Positions 32,702 to 45,900 of a stretch of DNA of 64,000 nt are shown here, one piece after another. The position numbers were made by a program, and so were the translations under genes. How positions within the stretch are numbered: the first letter of the stretch is position 1; every line of letters begins with the position of its first letter. Below the pieces are notes generated by a model. That model made no database searches and was not told the origin of the DNA. It was given only the letters and a program-made list of their open reading frames with translations. The stretch covers positions 102,040,556 to 102,104,555 of the forward strand of contig NC_034410.1 in NCBI RefSeq assembly GCF_002078875.1. The letters run 5' to 3'. This DNA is from Numida meleagris (lineage: Eukaryota; Chordata; Aves; Galliformes; Numididae).

Positions 32702-33229
32702 TGGGTGTTGCGGCAGCGGTGGGCGTTGCAGCATGCCCCCCTCGCATTCCTCCACAGTGATCGTCACGGGGGTGGTGCCGGAGGTGGGAGCGGTCGGCGT
32801 GGCTGGCGCCATTTTGATCAAAGGGCCGTCTTCAGAATTCCTGCAAGGAAGAATATCTCCTGGCTGGCTCAGGCCTCCCGGATCCGGAGAATCTCCCGGG
32901 GAAACTCCTGGATCAGGTCCCAGCCCGAGCAGTAAGTGCGCCATAGTCGAGAACTGTTTTTCTTCCCTGGCAGCTTTCAGAGCCCCAAGAATTAAGCCCC
33001 ACGTTTTAAGCTCTGCAGCTTTCTGCATGGACATATCATGCTGCGCGAGCACCATCGTGAGGAAATCCCACATTTGATAGTTAAGTACATCGTGTGGGGA
33101 AGTAATTATGCCTTCTCATTCTAAACGAGAGAGCACCGCGGCAATTTCCTGTGCCACTAAGCTCAGGACCCTGGGCCTTCTGCAAGCGTTCCTCCTCGCT
33201 GCAGGCTATGGTGCTAGCCTATCACCCAT
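32702..33229 (-). pseudogene. ERV gag, first part (matrix region)
   Basis: A likely Gag start ATG at 33229 is followed at once by glycine, as in myristoylated matrix proteins. An in-frame TAG at 33206-33208 (codon 8) and a further TGA some 40 codons later break it. Past these the frame stays open to the nested LTR and encodes an alpha-helical matrix-like stretch, then a proline/threonine-rich segment. It is not functional. Confidence 0.65.
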
Positions 33230-33248
33230 GCAAGCAAAACACAGCAAG

Positions 33249-33268
33249 GATCCTGGGTTTTGGCACCA
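33249..33268 (-). other. Primer-binding site (tRNA-Phe type)
   Basis: Two bases inside the 5' LTR, the minus strand reads TGGTGCC then an A-rich centre and CCCAGGATC. By my comparison 18 of 20 bases are complementary to the 3' end of vertebrate tRNA-Phe. The two mismatches are both G to A at former CpG sites, as expected from methylation decay. Confidence 0.7.
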
Positions 33269-33270
33269 TT

Positions 33271-33669
33271 TGTTACTGAACTCCGGCAACCGTGCTCGTA
33301 TTACTCTTGCACGCTGAGAACCAAAACCCGGTCCCGACCAGTCACTGCACGTAGGCATCAATATGATGAGCAGCAAAATGGCGTTTATTGTTAAAAGCTA
33401 CAGAACTATATAGCATTTCTTATCTTTTACTAGACTGTTCCAGAAGCTCACGTGAGCTACTGGCCAATCACGCTGTAAATCGCACTCTGTCCACTCGCTT
33501 CTGAAAAGCCATATACGGAATGGTCGTACACTTTGTTATCAAGACAAAGAGTACCACCTTTCCTTCTGACCTCACAAGTTCATCTTAGTAGGTCAGCCAA
33601 TAGCAAGCACCATGGGGAAGGGCCTTCCGCATTACAACCCGAGCGCTCCATTATATGCCTAATACAACA
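33271..33669 (-). mobile_element. 5' LTR of the provirus
   Basis: 399 bases; on the minus strand it begins TGTTGTATTAGGC and ends CAGTAACA, directly followed by the primer-binding site. It shares the AATAAACGCCATTTT-type poly(A)/R segment and CCAAT-like 'tattggctgacc' with the other two LTRs but is clearly diverged from them. Confidence 0.85.
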
Positions 33670-34524
33670 GTAGTCCTTCATCAAAATCTTCTTTGGGCTC
33701 TGACCAAAAGAAGTGGTGACGGGAGGGAACATCCCACTGAGCAAATCTTAACGACGCCCTGGAGCACCATCAGACTGCAAGTGAAGTCCTGGTGTGAATC
33801 ACACCAGAGCCTATAGGCTGCTCCCAGCTGTCTTTCACATTTTTTGAGGTTTTGGGTGGATTTCTGAGATTGACCTTGGACTCAGCTCATCATCTCATAT
33901 TTATTTTACGAACTCTTCCAGTTCCATAGCCCAGCATTTATTTTTATTTATGTTAATAGATCGGCATTGCATGATGCATAGTTCTATCCTACTACTTTAC
34001 TGTCATATTGATTTTCCCTTAGCAGTAGTAAGGGAACCATCTTTCTAATAACATCCTTCAGCACTGTTTTTTTAACATGCAAATTCAACACATTTCTTGT
34101 CCTCTCATTCTCGGCTTCTCATTTTGCATCAGATAGTTTATATTCCTCCACATTGCTGGGTTTGCCACGGCATGTACGTCTGTGTGCCTTGCTCAATTGT
34201 TCCCCAGGCATTTTGGCACAGCGTTTTCACTAAAAGTATCACAGATCCATCCAATTGCTGTTCTCATTTGCATTAACATCGTCTTTGTCATTTCCTATAC
34301 TGTAAAGGTATATTTCTCTTTAGGAGATCTACACAGAAATCAAATATCCCCCAAACTGTTAATATGTTAGCAAACTCGCACAACCATAAATATCCTCCCT
34401 TACCTTGTAAGTATTTCAGCAGTTGTTGTTTACTTGCTATTAGGCTGTTGTAATTTTTAGGTAAAACAGCGTTCTTGCATAATGTATATTTCAGAAAAAA
34501 TGCTAAAAAAAACAAAGTAAACCA
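33670..34524. other. Intergenic
   Basis: No recognised gene or repeat between the provirus and the next CR1. Confidence 0.5.
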
Positions 34525-34955
34525 ATAGAATCATAGAATCATAGAAGTGCTCAGGTTGGAAAAGACCTTCAAGATCATCAAGTCCAGTCATAACCTAACC
34601 ATACTACCCTAACTCTAACAACCCACTGCTAAATCATGTCCCTGAGCACCACATCCAGGTGGTTTTTAAACACATTCAGGGATGGTGACTCAACTACCTC
34701 ACTGAGGAGCCTGTTCCAGTGCTTAACAACCCTTTCTGGAAAGAAGTTTTTCCTGGTATCCAACCTAAACCTCCCCTGGCACAACCTGAGGCCATTTCCC
34801 CTTGTCCTGTCACCTGTCACCAGTGAGAAGAGACCAGCCCCGCTCCCACTACAGTCACCTTTTAGGTATTTGAAGAGAGCAATGAGGTCTCCCCTCAGCC
34901 TCGTCTTCCCCAGACTAAACAGCCCCAGTTCCTTTAGTCTCTCCTCATAGGGCAT
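34525..34955 (-). repeat. CR1 LINE 3' end
   Basis: Begins 'atagaatcatagaatcatag' and follows the antisense CR1 3' pattern: 'aagatcatcaagtccagtc', 'gagcctgttccagtgctta', 'ccccttgtcctgtcacctgt', 'agtctctcctcatagggc'. The long minus-strand open frame inside is CR1 ORF2, still readable for about 108 codons, which suggests a younger copy than most others here. Confidence 0.92.
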
Positions 34956-35767
34956 ATGAACAAAACAAACAAAAAATCTAGGACCAGAAATTAAGGAATA
35001 TTAAGCAAAAAAATCCACAACAAAACTATGCAGACTAGAAAAACCACTTCCTCATTGCTCTGTTTTTATACCTTTGTTCCTTTGGTTTACAGACAGCATT
35101 TTAATAGCAGCATTAATGAAATAACTGAGAAATAGCTTTCCTAGTGTAAATAGCATAAAGTGTTAAAAAATAGAGCGGTTGGATTTGTGTGTGGCAGAAC
35201 TGGAATAGCATCAAAAAATGAGAGAAATTTAAGGTAAAGTTCAATTTTTTTTACCGTGTTTAAGAGACTGCTTTCTTGAACAAAGGGGAAATTAAAAAAG
35301 CAGACTGTCTCCTTCCTTATATTACCAAATCTAGGTATTGCTCTCCTAAGACTTCTCCCCTCCAGCTCATTTTTGTCAGGATCTAGCTGCTACACCTCAG
35401 GCTGGACCAAACTTTCTTGCCTGTAAGTGTTTGCACAGTGCTCTGATCTTCACTCGGGTGTGTACTCTCTCACTCACTTGCTCTCCTTGCCAAACAACTC
35501 TGCCCAGAGGTTTTATCTTGAGTATTCTTTCTTTTTTTCTTTTTTCTTTTGCTGGTGGGAATTTCCTCTTATCACACTCACTTTAAAGTACAGCATCCGT
35601 TAGACCTATCAGTTGCAACAAAACTCAATGTAACCAACAGCGACTCATCACTATAATGCTTTCTCTTGCATTGCATAAAATTTTTAAATCGGCTGCCCCC
35701 ATTTCTTCATCTTCCCTAAGACAGTTAGTGATTGCCTCCTTTATATTGTTGTCTCTCTGCTCACCCT
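34956..35767. other. Intergenic
   Basis: AT-rich, with a short pyrimidine tract at about 35527-35550. Nothing else recognised. Confidence 0.5.
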
Positions 35768-36590
35768 GCCATCCAGAGACCTAGACAGGCTCGAGAATGG
35801 GCCCAGGAGAAATTCAGGAGGTTCAACAAAGCCAAGTGCAAGGTCTTGCTCTTGGATCGTGGCAACCCCAATTATTAGTACAAGCTGAGGTTTATAAGGT
35901 TGGAGCACAGCCCTGCTGAAAAGGACTTGGTGGTAAGGGTGGATGGCAAGCTAGATGTAGGTCAGCACTGTGCCCTCACAGCCCAGAAAGCCAACCGTAG
36001 CCTGGGCTGCATCAAAAGAAGTGTGGCCAGCAGGGCGAGGGAGGTGATCCTGCCCCTCTGCTCTGAGTCAGTGAGGCTTCACCTGGAGATGTCCAGATGT
36101 GGAGTCCTCAGTACAGGAGAGACACGGACCTGCTGTAGCACATCCAGAGGAGGGCCACAAAAATGATGCAAGGGATGGAACATCTCTCCTACAAGGACAG
36201 GCTGAGAGAACTGGGACTGTTCAGCCTGGAGAAGAGAAGGCTCCAGGGAGACCTGATAGCAGGCTTTCAATATCCAAAGAAGGGAATATAAAACGAAGGG
36301 GACAGACTCTTTAGCAGGGTCCACTATGATAGGACAAGGGGAACTGGTTTCAAACTGAAAGAGGGGAGATTTAGATTGGATTTAAGGAAGAAGTTTTTTA
36401 TAATAGGGGTGATGAGGCACAGAAGCACACTGCCCAGAGTGGTGGTGGATGCCCTGTCCCTGGAGACACTCAAAGTCAGGCTGGATGGGGCTCTGAGCAC
36501 CCTGATGTAGCTGTAGGTATCTCCGTTCAGTGCAGGGAGGGTGGACTAGATGACCTTTAATGGTCTCTTCCAACTCAAAAGATTCTGTGT
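35768..36590 (+). repeat. CR1 LINE 3' end (about 820 bases)
   Basis: Sense CR1: 'caacaaagccaagtgcaagg', 'ggctgcatcaaaagaagtg', 'agaggagggccacaaaaatg', 'ctgttcagcctggagaagag', ending with a decayed GATTCTGTGTTCT. The ORF2 end is interrupted by stops and frameshifts. Confidence 0.92.
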
Positions 36591-39500
36591 TCTACCCAGT
36601 TGTGACTGAGGCAGCGGCACAGCCTCTTCCTGAAGATCATTCCTTTACTTCTCACTCCCACTACAGAGGGTAGTCACACATCTATGTGGATGTCTTGCAA
36701 AATGCAAAGTCATCTTTCCCTAACCACCTGTATTGCTGATGAAATGAGAATCTCCTTGAGAGTGTGATTTAGAGAATGACTTAACCCCTTGGGACAGTAG
36801 TTCAGAGAGCCTGTTCATCCCTGATGTGCCTATGAGGGCAGGCACTGTGGATGCATCTGCTGATTTTCCTTAAAAGAGATTCTCAACAGAGCCTCATTTT
36901 GGCATTTTCCTCTCACAGTTCCAACCTCTGTGTACCTGCAGATGTCACTAGTGCTACATGATATTGTTAAATCTTGCAAATCTATGAGTTTTTCAAAAGG
37001 TGCCATTTGTATGTACAGCGCTGCATGATATGACACCAGCACCTGTCTGCTAAAAATACCACCAGATCTGTTATATTACTTCTAATATTTACTCTGCGGC
37101 AGAAAAGATTAGTGGAAGGTCTTATTACCTTGACAAAGAAAAGAGGAGTTTAGTCATACAGATAATCTTCAGTCAGTGCAGAACTTCTTCCTAAGTTGCT
37201 GTCCTATGCTCTGCATTTAAAACAGAGCTTTCCATCATCTGTGAAAAAGGATATTGAGCTGAGAACAAGTCCTCAGTATTGGTTCATGGAAAAAAAAGTG
37301 CCCTCTCCTCTGATATAAAAGCTTTTGTTCTTTTGATTGCTTTAAGCTACTCTAATTGTGGACTGCTGATAAAAAGCCGTCCAGCTCTCCTCCCCTTCCT
37401 GCTGCTGCAGCAGCTCCTGGACACATGGTTCTGTGCTGCTGTCACCCTCTGAGATGTCATGCAGTCGCATGAGCTGAGGCTAAGGGCTGATCCGGGTGAG
37501 AAACAGCCATTTCTCTTTTTGATTACTTAGTTTAGGCTGAGTTAGGAGGAGCACCTTATCTAGCTTACCACACAAACTCATACGTGATACCCGCTGGTGT
37601 AGCAGGAGAACCAAGGCCTCCACCTTTGTCAGCAATTTGGTTTGAAGTCAAATTAAAGCAACAAGGAAGCTGCATCTTTTTGTACGAGTAGTTGGATATA
37701 TTTCTCAGTCATTTTCTACAGGGCAGATCTTCAGCTTGGTGTTTCAGTAGACTTCCAGTGACTTTGGCCAAGTTCTGCCAAAATAGACCAGAGCAGGTCC
37801 TTGCTCAGTCTGCAGGTAGACATCTTCATGGGGATCTGCTCAACCGGGCTTCTGGGGATGGAGCACCTCCACAGGGGAACAGATTCCAGTTCTGTCACAC
37901 TTTCTGGCATGCTAAGCATCTTAGCATCATTAGCTCCAGCTCAAGCCCTTTGTCTGGGGGAAACTGTCTGTATTTGTTAAAATTAGTGGAGTTCCCTACT
38001 GATGCATTTCCATTCAACTGATTCTGCTCCTTTTGACAACTGACTGTGCATACAGTCAGTCCTCTAGCGTATACAAAGACAATATGTCTGTGCAAATGCC
38101 TGTGTTACAGTACGTGAGCAAAATTAGTTTCTGGAATAGTGCCATGTAAGTTAAGTGATCACTGTGGCCTCTGAAGTTTAACTGTTTACATAATTTATAT
38201 TATGTTTCAGTAACAGATTCTGGTGTATATAGACCAGTCAGTTTTCAGCCCGTTCTGCTATTGCTGTTTTAGGTCAACTCGTTGTCTGGTTTTCTGGTGA
38301 CAGGCACAATGTTCCTATTCTGTTCTCTATAAGTAGTTTGGTTCATCTCACATGGACCTGTTAATTTTTTCATTAATGTGTACCAGATTTTCTCTGCTGT
38401 GTTCTGCCTGAGCCATTGCTCCTTTGTTGATCTTTGTACCAGGCCTACAAGCTATGCATATCCAGAGCTGTGCCTGGAGCCTGGGCCCTGCCTCTGTACA
38501 GGTTGTTTCTTGGGCAGCCACATCAGTGCAGGGAGGATGAGTAAGGGGTTAAGATTAAACCCATTTGAGCTTTTAAGCCTTAAAAGAGAGATCTCAACTC
38601 TGTTTGGAAGCCAACGTAGAAAGCCAATTCTCAAGATACGAAACTTGCCAGACCATATGATGCTAAACTGAAGAGCTGCTTTGTATTCCAAAACGCTGAA
38701 TAAAAACACGACCCATCTGGAGAGAGCAATGAGCCTTCAGGTGAAACAAAGAAGATTTCCTCTGCTCCCTTGCTGAGCAGGGCAGGGCTTATTAGGGAAA
38801 ACTTGTGTCTAATTTGATTGGGCTCTCAGGCTGAAACTGGGGGTTTTACTGATATTCCTGCAGATGGGACTTCAGGCTCCCAGTGCCACTGGGGTGTGGG
38901 AGGGGAAGGGCACCAGCATTGCAGCTTCTTCTGAGGAGTGATAACGCATTTTGTTCATGTTGCACTTGAGTAGTGGAGGCAACACCACTGGTGACTTCTA
39001 GTGGAGCTTTGCTACTCTTAATGTGGCCAAGATATTGTTTACTTTTTCAAAATTGTCTAACTTGAAGAGGAAACGTGTGTGTTAATTATTTCACAACTTG
39101 ATGGTCAGGTTGTGGAGCGGGGCAGCCTCACCCACAGCAGAGTAGCTTAAAGCCTGCCTGTAGCAATTAGTATTCCAGGCCCAAGCCTATTTATTTCTTG
39201 CGCTTGAAGCCACAAAGTGTTCACACAAGCCATTGCCTCCCCTCCTTCATCCCTCCTGATCCTCCCAAAGCAAAACCCACCAGTGTAAGAACCCCTGTGG
39301 GTGCTTTGGCTGACCTTGCTGCTGGGATCTTTTCATCCCAGATTGTCTGTCTTTCTTGCTTCAGGCCATTAGCCTTTGCCTTGTCCCCTTTGACTGCCTT
39401 GGATAATTCTTGCCTCTCCATGACTCTTCGTGGTTTAGATTTATTAATTGAAAGGAAAGCCACCACTGCAGCCCAGACACCTGAAGGGCTGCTGGTGAGC

Positions 39501-40531
39501 CTGCGGTGGGGCAGCAGGCTGCAAAAAGGAGCACAGCACTTCAGACTGCCCTGGTGGCTCCTGCCATCAGCTGTGCTTTGCTGACAGTCAGGGCACTTAG
39601 CATCCAATTTAGCTTTTCTAATAGGAGAAAACAGCTTCACAGCCAGGAGGTGAATTTGAAAGCTGTACCCTGCCTCAGAGAGAGGAGGGCAGAGATCTGA
39701 GGTAGCAAGGTGACACTATGCCCAGGAGGCGGTTTTCAAGCGCTTGGTACCTACTGGGAACCTGGATGTCACAGGGCTGCAAGGGCTCAAATTCTAAATT
39801 ATCCTCGCATGTAACAATGAGAACTGAGGGCAGGTTTGACTAACTAGTGATTCTGTTCAGACCTGTGAGTTCAAAGTTGGGTGATGTCCTCTGATTCTTT
39901 TGGGTTTGTACTAAATTTGAGGCTATACGAAAAATTAACTTCTTTTTCTTCTTTTTTCTTGAAAATTTTCATTTAGTTTCTGCTTCAGTTTATAGCCAAA
40001 GCCTACTGACCATTTTCAAGACCTCAAATGAATGCTATGAGTACTGTGTCAAAAGGTTTCCAGCCTAAAACCCATTTTTTCACTGGTGAAGATCAAGTAT
40101 CAAGTACAGTTGTGGTGTTTGCTTGGAGTGGGGAGCGAAGAGATGGAGGCACCTTTTTCAGAGCAGATGAGGTGGTCCTTAGGTTGCTCCATCACCTCTG
40201 CACTGTTGGAGTCTGGAATGGCTCCAATAACAGAAGTTGCTTATCCTTCAGGACCACCTTTCTTGCCTTCTCTCATCCTTAACTGCTCTAGACATCTCTT
40301 ATTTCTGTGTTAGGGAATGCAAAATTCTCTCCATCTGTGTGGCTTTGTGAAAGGAGCAGACAGAAGAAGCAAAACTATCGTTTTCTAAAAGCAAAAGATG
40401 TGGAAGGAGGAAGTACAAGAAAGACATGGCTGCCAGCCAATCCACATTTCAAAATATCCGTGGGCATTGTGCAATGTGTGACCAAAACCCTTCTGAAGGA
40501 CAACAAAATAACAGTGTGCAGTTATTCATGA
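36591..40531. other. Intergenic, about 3.9 kb
   Basis: No exon, RNA gene or known repeat was identified. The open frames at 39198-39640 overlap on both strands and show no domain. Confidence 0.45.
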
Positions 40532-40715
40532 AGGAGGTGCTGACACAGCTGCCCAGAGAAGCTGTGGAGCCCCATCCCTGGAGATGCCCAAGGCCAGGTT
40601 GGATGGGGCCCTGGGCAGCTGAGCTGGTGGGTGGCAGCCCTGGCCATGGCAGGGGGTGGGACTGGGTGGGCTTTAATATCTCTTCCCACTCAAGCCATTC
40701 TGAGATTCTATGATT
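40532..40715 (+). repeat. CR1 LINE 3' end
   Basis: 'cagctgcccagagaagctgt', 'gatgcccaaggccaggttgg', 'ggcagggggtgggactgggt' and a terminal GATTCTATGAT: a short sense CR1 tail. It is nearly identical over about 140 bases to the end of the CR1 at 42430-42939. Confidence 0.9.
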
Positions 40716-41337
40716 TTTCAAATATTTTGAGGTGCATTAATTAGTCATAAAATAATGCTGTGGCCTCATTTTATTATTCCTTTCCATCATGGTCCACAAC
40801 TTCATAAAAGACAAAGAGGGGATCCCAAACACAAGAGCTGTCTACAATAAAGAGATTAGGCTATTTCTGTTTGAAACTTCATGTGAATCCAACTGCTTGT
40901 GTGAAGCTGAAAAACACGTTTGGTCATGAAATGTTTAAAACTTTACAACTTTTTAATAAGACAAAGTTTATACTTTTATCTACATACTTAAGTTCAATAA
41001 ATATTGATCAGATTAATGTTTGATTACAGCAGTACGTGGAGCTTAAGCTCTTAGATGAGAACAAGAGTTTAAGGTGATTTAAGGATTTAGATCAGTAGAA
41101 AATAATAAATAGTCTTTAAATGTTTCATGCAGCTTATCTGCAGCTTTGCAGGCCATCCTTCAGATATTTTAAAGGTTTTTAAATCTTCTTCATACAGAAG
41201 AGGTTGCTTCAAATCCAGCAAGTTTCAAGGCTAACTCAGAGGTACACACTGTGTTACTCTCAAAGTGATCTATGCTACTGTTAGAACCATTACCCAAGGT
41301 TCAATCTTTTTCTCCTCAAACATTCATGAGTTTAGAG
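40716..41337. other. Intergenic
   Basis: AT-rich spacer, nothing recognised. Confidence 0.5.
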
Positions 41338-41587
41338 AAGCTGAGGGAGCAGCATGGAGCTATGTCAGGAGAAGGTCAGGTTGGGTGTTAGGAAAAGATT
41401 CTTTGCCAGAGGGCAGTGGGTGTGGAACAGGCTCCCCAGGGCAGTGGCCACAGCCCCAAGCTGTGCTGGAATTCAAGAAGTGTTTGGATGTTACTCTTAG
41501 ACTGGGTGGTCCTCTGTGCAGCCAGGAGTTGGACTTGATGATCCTTATGGATGCCTTCCATCTCAGGTTATTCTATGATTCTATGAA
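41338..41587 (+). repeat. CR1 LINE 3' end
   Basis: Sense CR1 tail of another subfamily: 'ggaacaggctccccagggca', 'gttggacttgatgatcctta' and terminal 'ttctatgattctatgaa'. Confidence 0.9.
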
Positions 41588-42429
41588 ACTATGCTGTAAG
41601 CAGGTGTCTTTCAGCTTGGTCTGATGGTGTCACCCTCATAGGTAGACTGCACTTGGCACCTGGCACCAAATGGAACTCCCATGTACCTGTCATTGCCAGC
41701 TTCACTGAGAGTGGTGAGCTGGGAGAATGGGATGAAGGCCATTAAAACCACTTCACATAACTGCAGAACAATTTTGGTTGGAGGGCTGAAGGTTGTTTAG
41801 TTCAAGAGAAGACACTTGAAATATATAAATGAATTTTACCTCTTTTTTTGAGGGTGATCATTTCCTCCTTGGCGTTAGTTAGATTTCTCTGAGACAGGGA
41901 CTAGTAAGTAAAAGCACCCAGAGTATGGTGCTACAACTGTTCTTCTATTTAAAAGAGTTCTAAAGAAGGACAAATTCTGACAAATTTTAAATGTCAGGGA
42001 ATGTTTTTGAGATGGTGACCTTTGAATTTCTATGCATGGGATCCATTGCAGTGTGGTACATGCATCTATGTAGCACCCTGCCCCATCAGAGTAGGCAATG
42101 GACTTTTGCAGGTCTAGGCTGTGAGGAGCTTGCGTACCACTTTCTTTCCACTGCTGACATTTTTGGCAGCTAGCTACAAGATAACTTAGTCAGTATCTAG
42201 TAAAAACTGGACATTATAGGTGACAATTAGAAGTGGTAGCAGACATTCTTTTTTTTTTTTCCGTGATTTTGCCTCCTTTTACTATATCAGTGTCTCTCAG
42301 ACTCTGTGGAACTACAGATCACTGAGAGCAATTGCAATTTCATTCACAACCCAGTCAACCTTCATTAAATTTTGATTGAAAATGCCATGCCCTTTCACAG
42401 TGCTACAGGTGGGGAAACTGAAGCAAAAG
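41588..42429. other. Intergenic
   Basis: Nothing recognised; a poly-T tract lies at 42247-42260. Confidence 0.5.
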
Positions 42430-42939
42430 TAGTACTGTGTCTAGGCCTGAGGCCTCTAGCACAAAAAAGATGTGGAGCTGTTGGAGTTGGTCCAGAGGAG
42501 GGCCATGAAGATGATCAAAGTGCTGGAGGACCTCTGCTAAGAAAACAGGCAGAGGGAGCTGGGCTTGTTCAGTTTGGAGAAGGCTCCAGGGAGACCTCAC
42601 TGTGGCCTTCCAGTACTCAAAGGGAGTTTGCAAGCAGGAGGGGGACCGACTTTTTATATGGGTAGATAGCAGTAGGACAAGGGGGAATGGTTCTAAACTA
42701 AAAGAGAGGAGATTTAGGTTAGACATTAGGAAAAAAAATCTTTACTCAGCAGGTGGTGAGGTGCTGGCATTGCTGCCCAGAGAAGCTGTGGAGCCCCATC
42801 CCTGGAGATGCCCAAGGCCAGGTTGGATGGGGCCTTGGGCAGCTGAGCTGGTGGGTGGCAGCCCTGGCCATGGCAGGGGGTGGGACTGGGTGGGCTTTAA
42901 TGTCTCTTCTACCCCAAGCCACTTCATGATTCTATGAAA
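42430..42939 (+). repeat. CR1 LINE 3' end
   Basis: Sense CR1 from 'gatgtggagctgttggagtt' and 'ccagaggagggccatgaaga' through 'gctgtggagccccatccctg' to a terminal ATGATTCTATGAA. Confidence 0.92.
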
Positions 42940-45900
42940 GAGTGAGAGTGCTTGACTCTCGGCTAGCTGATTTAACTGGAACCAGAATCAGGCTCTTTGT
43001 GTCTTCTCCTACTCTAATGGGAAGTTTGCATTAATGATCAATAACATCCAGTCTGTACTTATACCAATAACTCTGTATTGCTACAAGGCTTTATTTCCAT
43101 TTCTAATTTCATTAACATGATAACATAATAAACATTTTTCAAGATAATACTCATTGATGTTAAAATACAGAATTTTTTTAATACAGATTATGTGAAGTAT
43201 TAAAATGACCAAATTATATTTGTTCTCAAGTAACTTTCCATTTTATTGCCATTTGTAATCTTACAGAAATGCAAATTTTATACTGTACTTTCTAACAAAA
43301 TCTAATTTGAATAATATGATTTGAAAGTTAGTTTAGAGCATGTGTTTTAAATGAATATGTAGCACTGAGTGGGACCTGAGGAAATAAAGATAGCTCCTAA
43401 GTGTCTGACAGGCCACTGTGCTGAGCTCCCTCTTCTCAAATACCCAAGGCTCACCCTGAAATGCAATCAGCTTTCTGTCCCACAGCTTTTCTTGGAAACT
43501 TTTGCCCGAGCTGCACTGCTTTTGCAGTCAGTTTTCCTTGCAGACTTAATTTACTCTGGACCACACTGTATGCACAGGTTCTGTGCCAGTGTTGTCTTTT
43601 AGATAGGACTCTTTTCTCCACAGTGCTTTACTCATAGCCACATCCCCGGCCAGCATCCCCATTAGGCTGAGCAGCCAGTCTTCTCACATACATTTTCCCA
43701 ACCTTTCTGCTGACCTCTCTGCATCTCTTCCAGCTGGAAGATATCTTCCTAAAATGTGGGTGACCAGAATTGTACACAATTTTCCAAATAGTATCACCTG
43801 GGCCTCATACAAATATATGAATGCTTCCCTCTTTTTCTGGAAATACCTCCCTTGCTATGTTCATAGTTACCTTCTCAAGGAAAGAAATTGAGCCAGTCTG
43901 GCAAGGTCTACCTTCAGTAAACCCATGTTGCATTTTATCCCATATTGCTTTTACCTCTGCATCATTAATTAGACTCCCCACAGAATGCTAATGAAAGCCT
44001 AGCAAGCTATTGAAGTGGCTCTAATAGATCTGTAAATATGGGTCAGTTTTTTTCACCTTCCTAGCTGCAGATCATCCACTTGCTGTTCCCCAGTTCTATG
44101 GCACAGGCTTCAAAAATCATGTGTCAGAGCTTTCTCAACTTAAGGCAGAATATTTTCTCATCCTTCCTATTTCAGCATGCTGGTTACCTTTATCTTAGGG
44201 AAGCCATACTATACCATTCTTCTAGGATGCAGTTTATCAAATTTACCTGCAGTTTTGTGCTTTGAAATTTCTAATCTTAGTTGCAAAGAAATCCTGCTGT
44301 GTTTTGCATTTAATTTAAGATGAATCAATAAAATAACAATAATAAAATAATTTATTTATTTATAATTTATTTATTATGCAATAACATAATAAAAAATGGT
44401 TTTCTATGATCATCTGTCTTTTACAGCACTTTAATGTGATCTAAGTCTAGACTGTGATCATCTCATGTTGTTAAGTGAACATTATTGAGGATGAAGACAC
44501 TTGTTGGCCATCTCAGCTAATGGCATTGTTGGACCATACTACCATGAGAAGCATTTGTTTGCTAGCCTATATCTAGGGTTTGATTGTTTACCACAGTACC
44601 ATTTCTGACAGCACTATCCTCTTGAGCAGCTTTAGTGAGGTTTTTGGACATAGCCAAAACTGGTGGTGGAATTTAGTGGCTGCTAAGTGGAAAATTCCCT
44701 CCAAAGTGCTTTTTTTTCCCCCTCAGAGTTACTGTACATTGATGCCATATTTCTTTCTCATTGTGGGTTCTTTCTAACATAGCTGCCTTAGAAAGTTTGA
44801 GTTCCTTTTTTAAGCTTCATAAAGAAATTCAGTGGTCTCAGGAACAAAAATAAAAACAACTATATTAAACTCTGGTCTAATAATACATGCTTTAAAATAT
44901 CCACCTGTTGTAGATTTTGGAAAGATCAGTGAAGCCAAGCATATTGTATAAGCTATTTAGAAGTGGTTTTAGTTGTCAAAACAGGCTTCTTTTATTTATG
45001 GCTTTGATTAGCTGTTACTCAGTTTAGGGACTGAAAATTTGAGAAGATGGAAGCCCATAATGAATGGCCAGGAGAACACATTTTTCTAAAGCAGAAAAAA
45101 AACCAACCAGACTGTTCTATAAGCAAATGTGCCCAATGGAGATAGTCCAGACGGCTGCACCTGGATACCACCTGGACATAATTAAAGTCCCGGAATGGAA
45201 GATGTGTTAAACTAGTTGCCAGAAAATTTAACACTGTCTCTCCTTTATTCACCCACAGTAAAGGGATAGCAGTTGCTCTGAGCTAGATAGCACAAAAGTG
45301 TAGACCTGAGACTCTGGATACTTCAGCATGTATGTATACACACACATATATATTTGTTCCAGCAGTGTTAATATATATATGCACAGGATTTCTCTGCTTC
45401 TCTACCCTGCAAGGATTGATCTTGGTATAAAGGAGTACTGCTATGGCTTGCACTGTCTGTGCAAGAAAGGACTTCTTTTGAGTCTCTCCCATGTTCAAAT
45501 CTTTAGGCCAAGAACTGTTCCTGCATGTGCTTTGCTCTCCTTGAAAGTATTAGTTCTTCTTAAAACAACACTCACTGTGCTATTTCTTTCTCTTGCCCGT
45601 TACTTTCTGTGTTATTCATTTCTCAGTGCATCATACAACACTGCACTTCAGATACACCCATATCATGAGCTTTTTTATTATCCTGTAATAGAGAAAATAT
45701 AAGGAAGTTTGCATGTAATTATTTTTGGCCTATTCAGAGACTGGTCTGAAATGAAATGTAATGCTTAAGCTGAAAAAAGCAAAAAGGAAAAGTTAAGTTC
45801 AGTGATACAGTATATAACAATCGGCTGATTAACAGCCAACATAGGGCCTTCATTAAATGTTAAAGATCTCTGTCAAAATATTATTAGTACAGCACAGCTG

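Larger units (their letters stand above)
30940..33669 (-). mobile_element. Internally deleted class II endogenous retrovirus
   Basis: A minus-strand provirus remnant. Reading from high to low coordinates: 5' LTR (33271-33669), a tRNA-Phe-like primer-binding site (33249-33268), gag in two parts interrupted by a nested plus-strand solo LTR (32295-32695), a short reverse-transcriptase/RNase H piece, and the integrase core. Capsid, nucleocapsid, protease, most of reverse transcriptase, the integrase zinc-binding domain and env were not seen. Stops and frameshifts are present, so it cannot make its proteins. Integrase and RNase H motifs place it near alpharetroviruses. Confidence 0.8.

Noticed and set aside
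27118..33669. A single full-length provirus with the LTR at 27118-27504 as its 3' LTR
   Set aside because: That LTR is more similar to the nested solo LTR, an unrelated ERVL LTR lies between, and no env or matching target-site duplication was seen.
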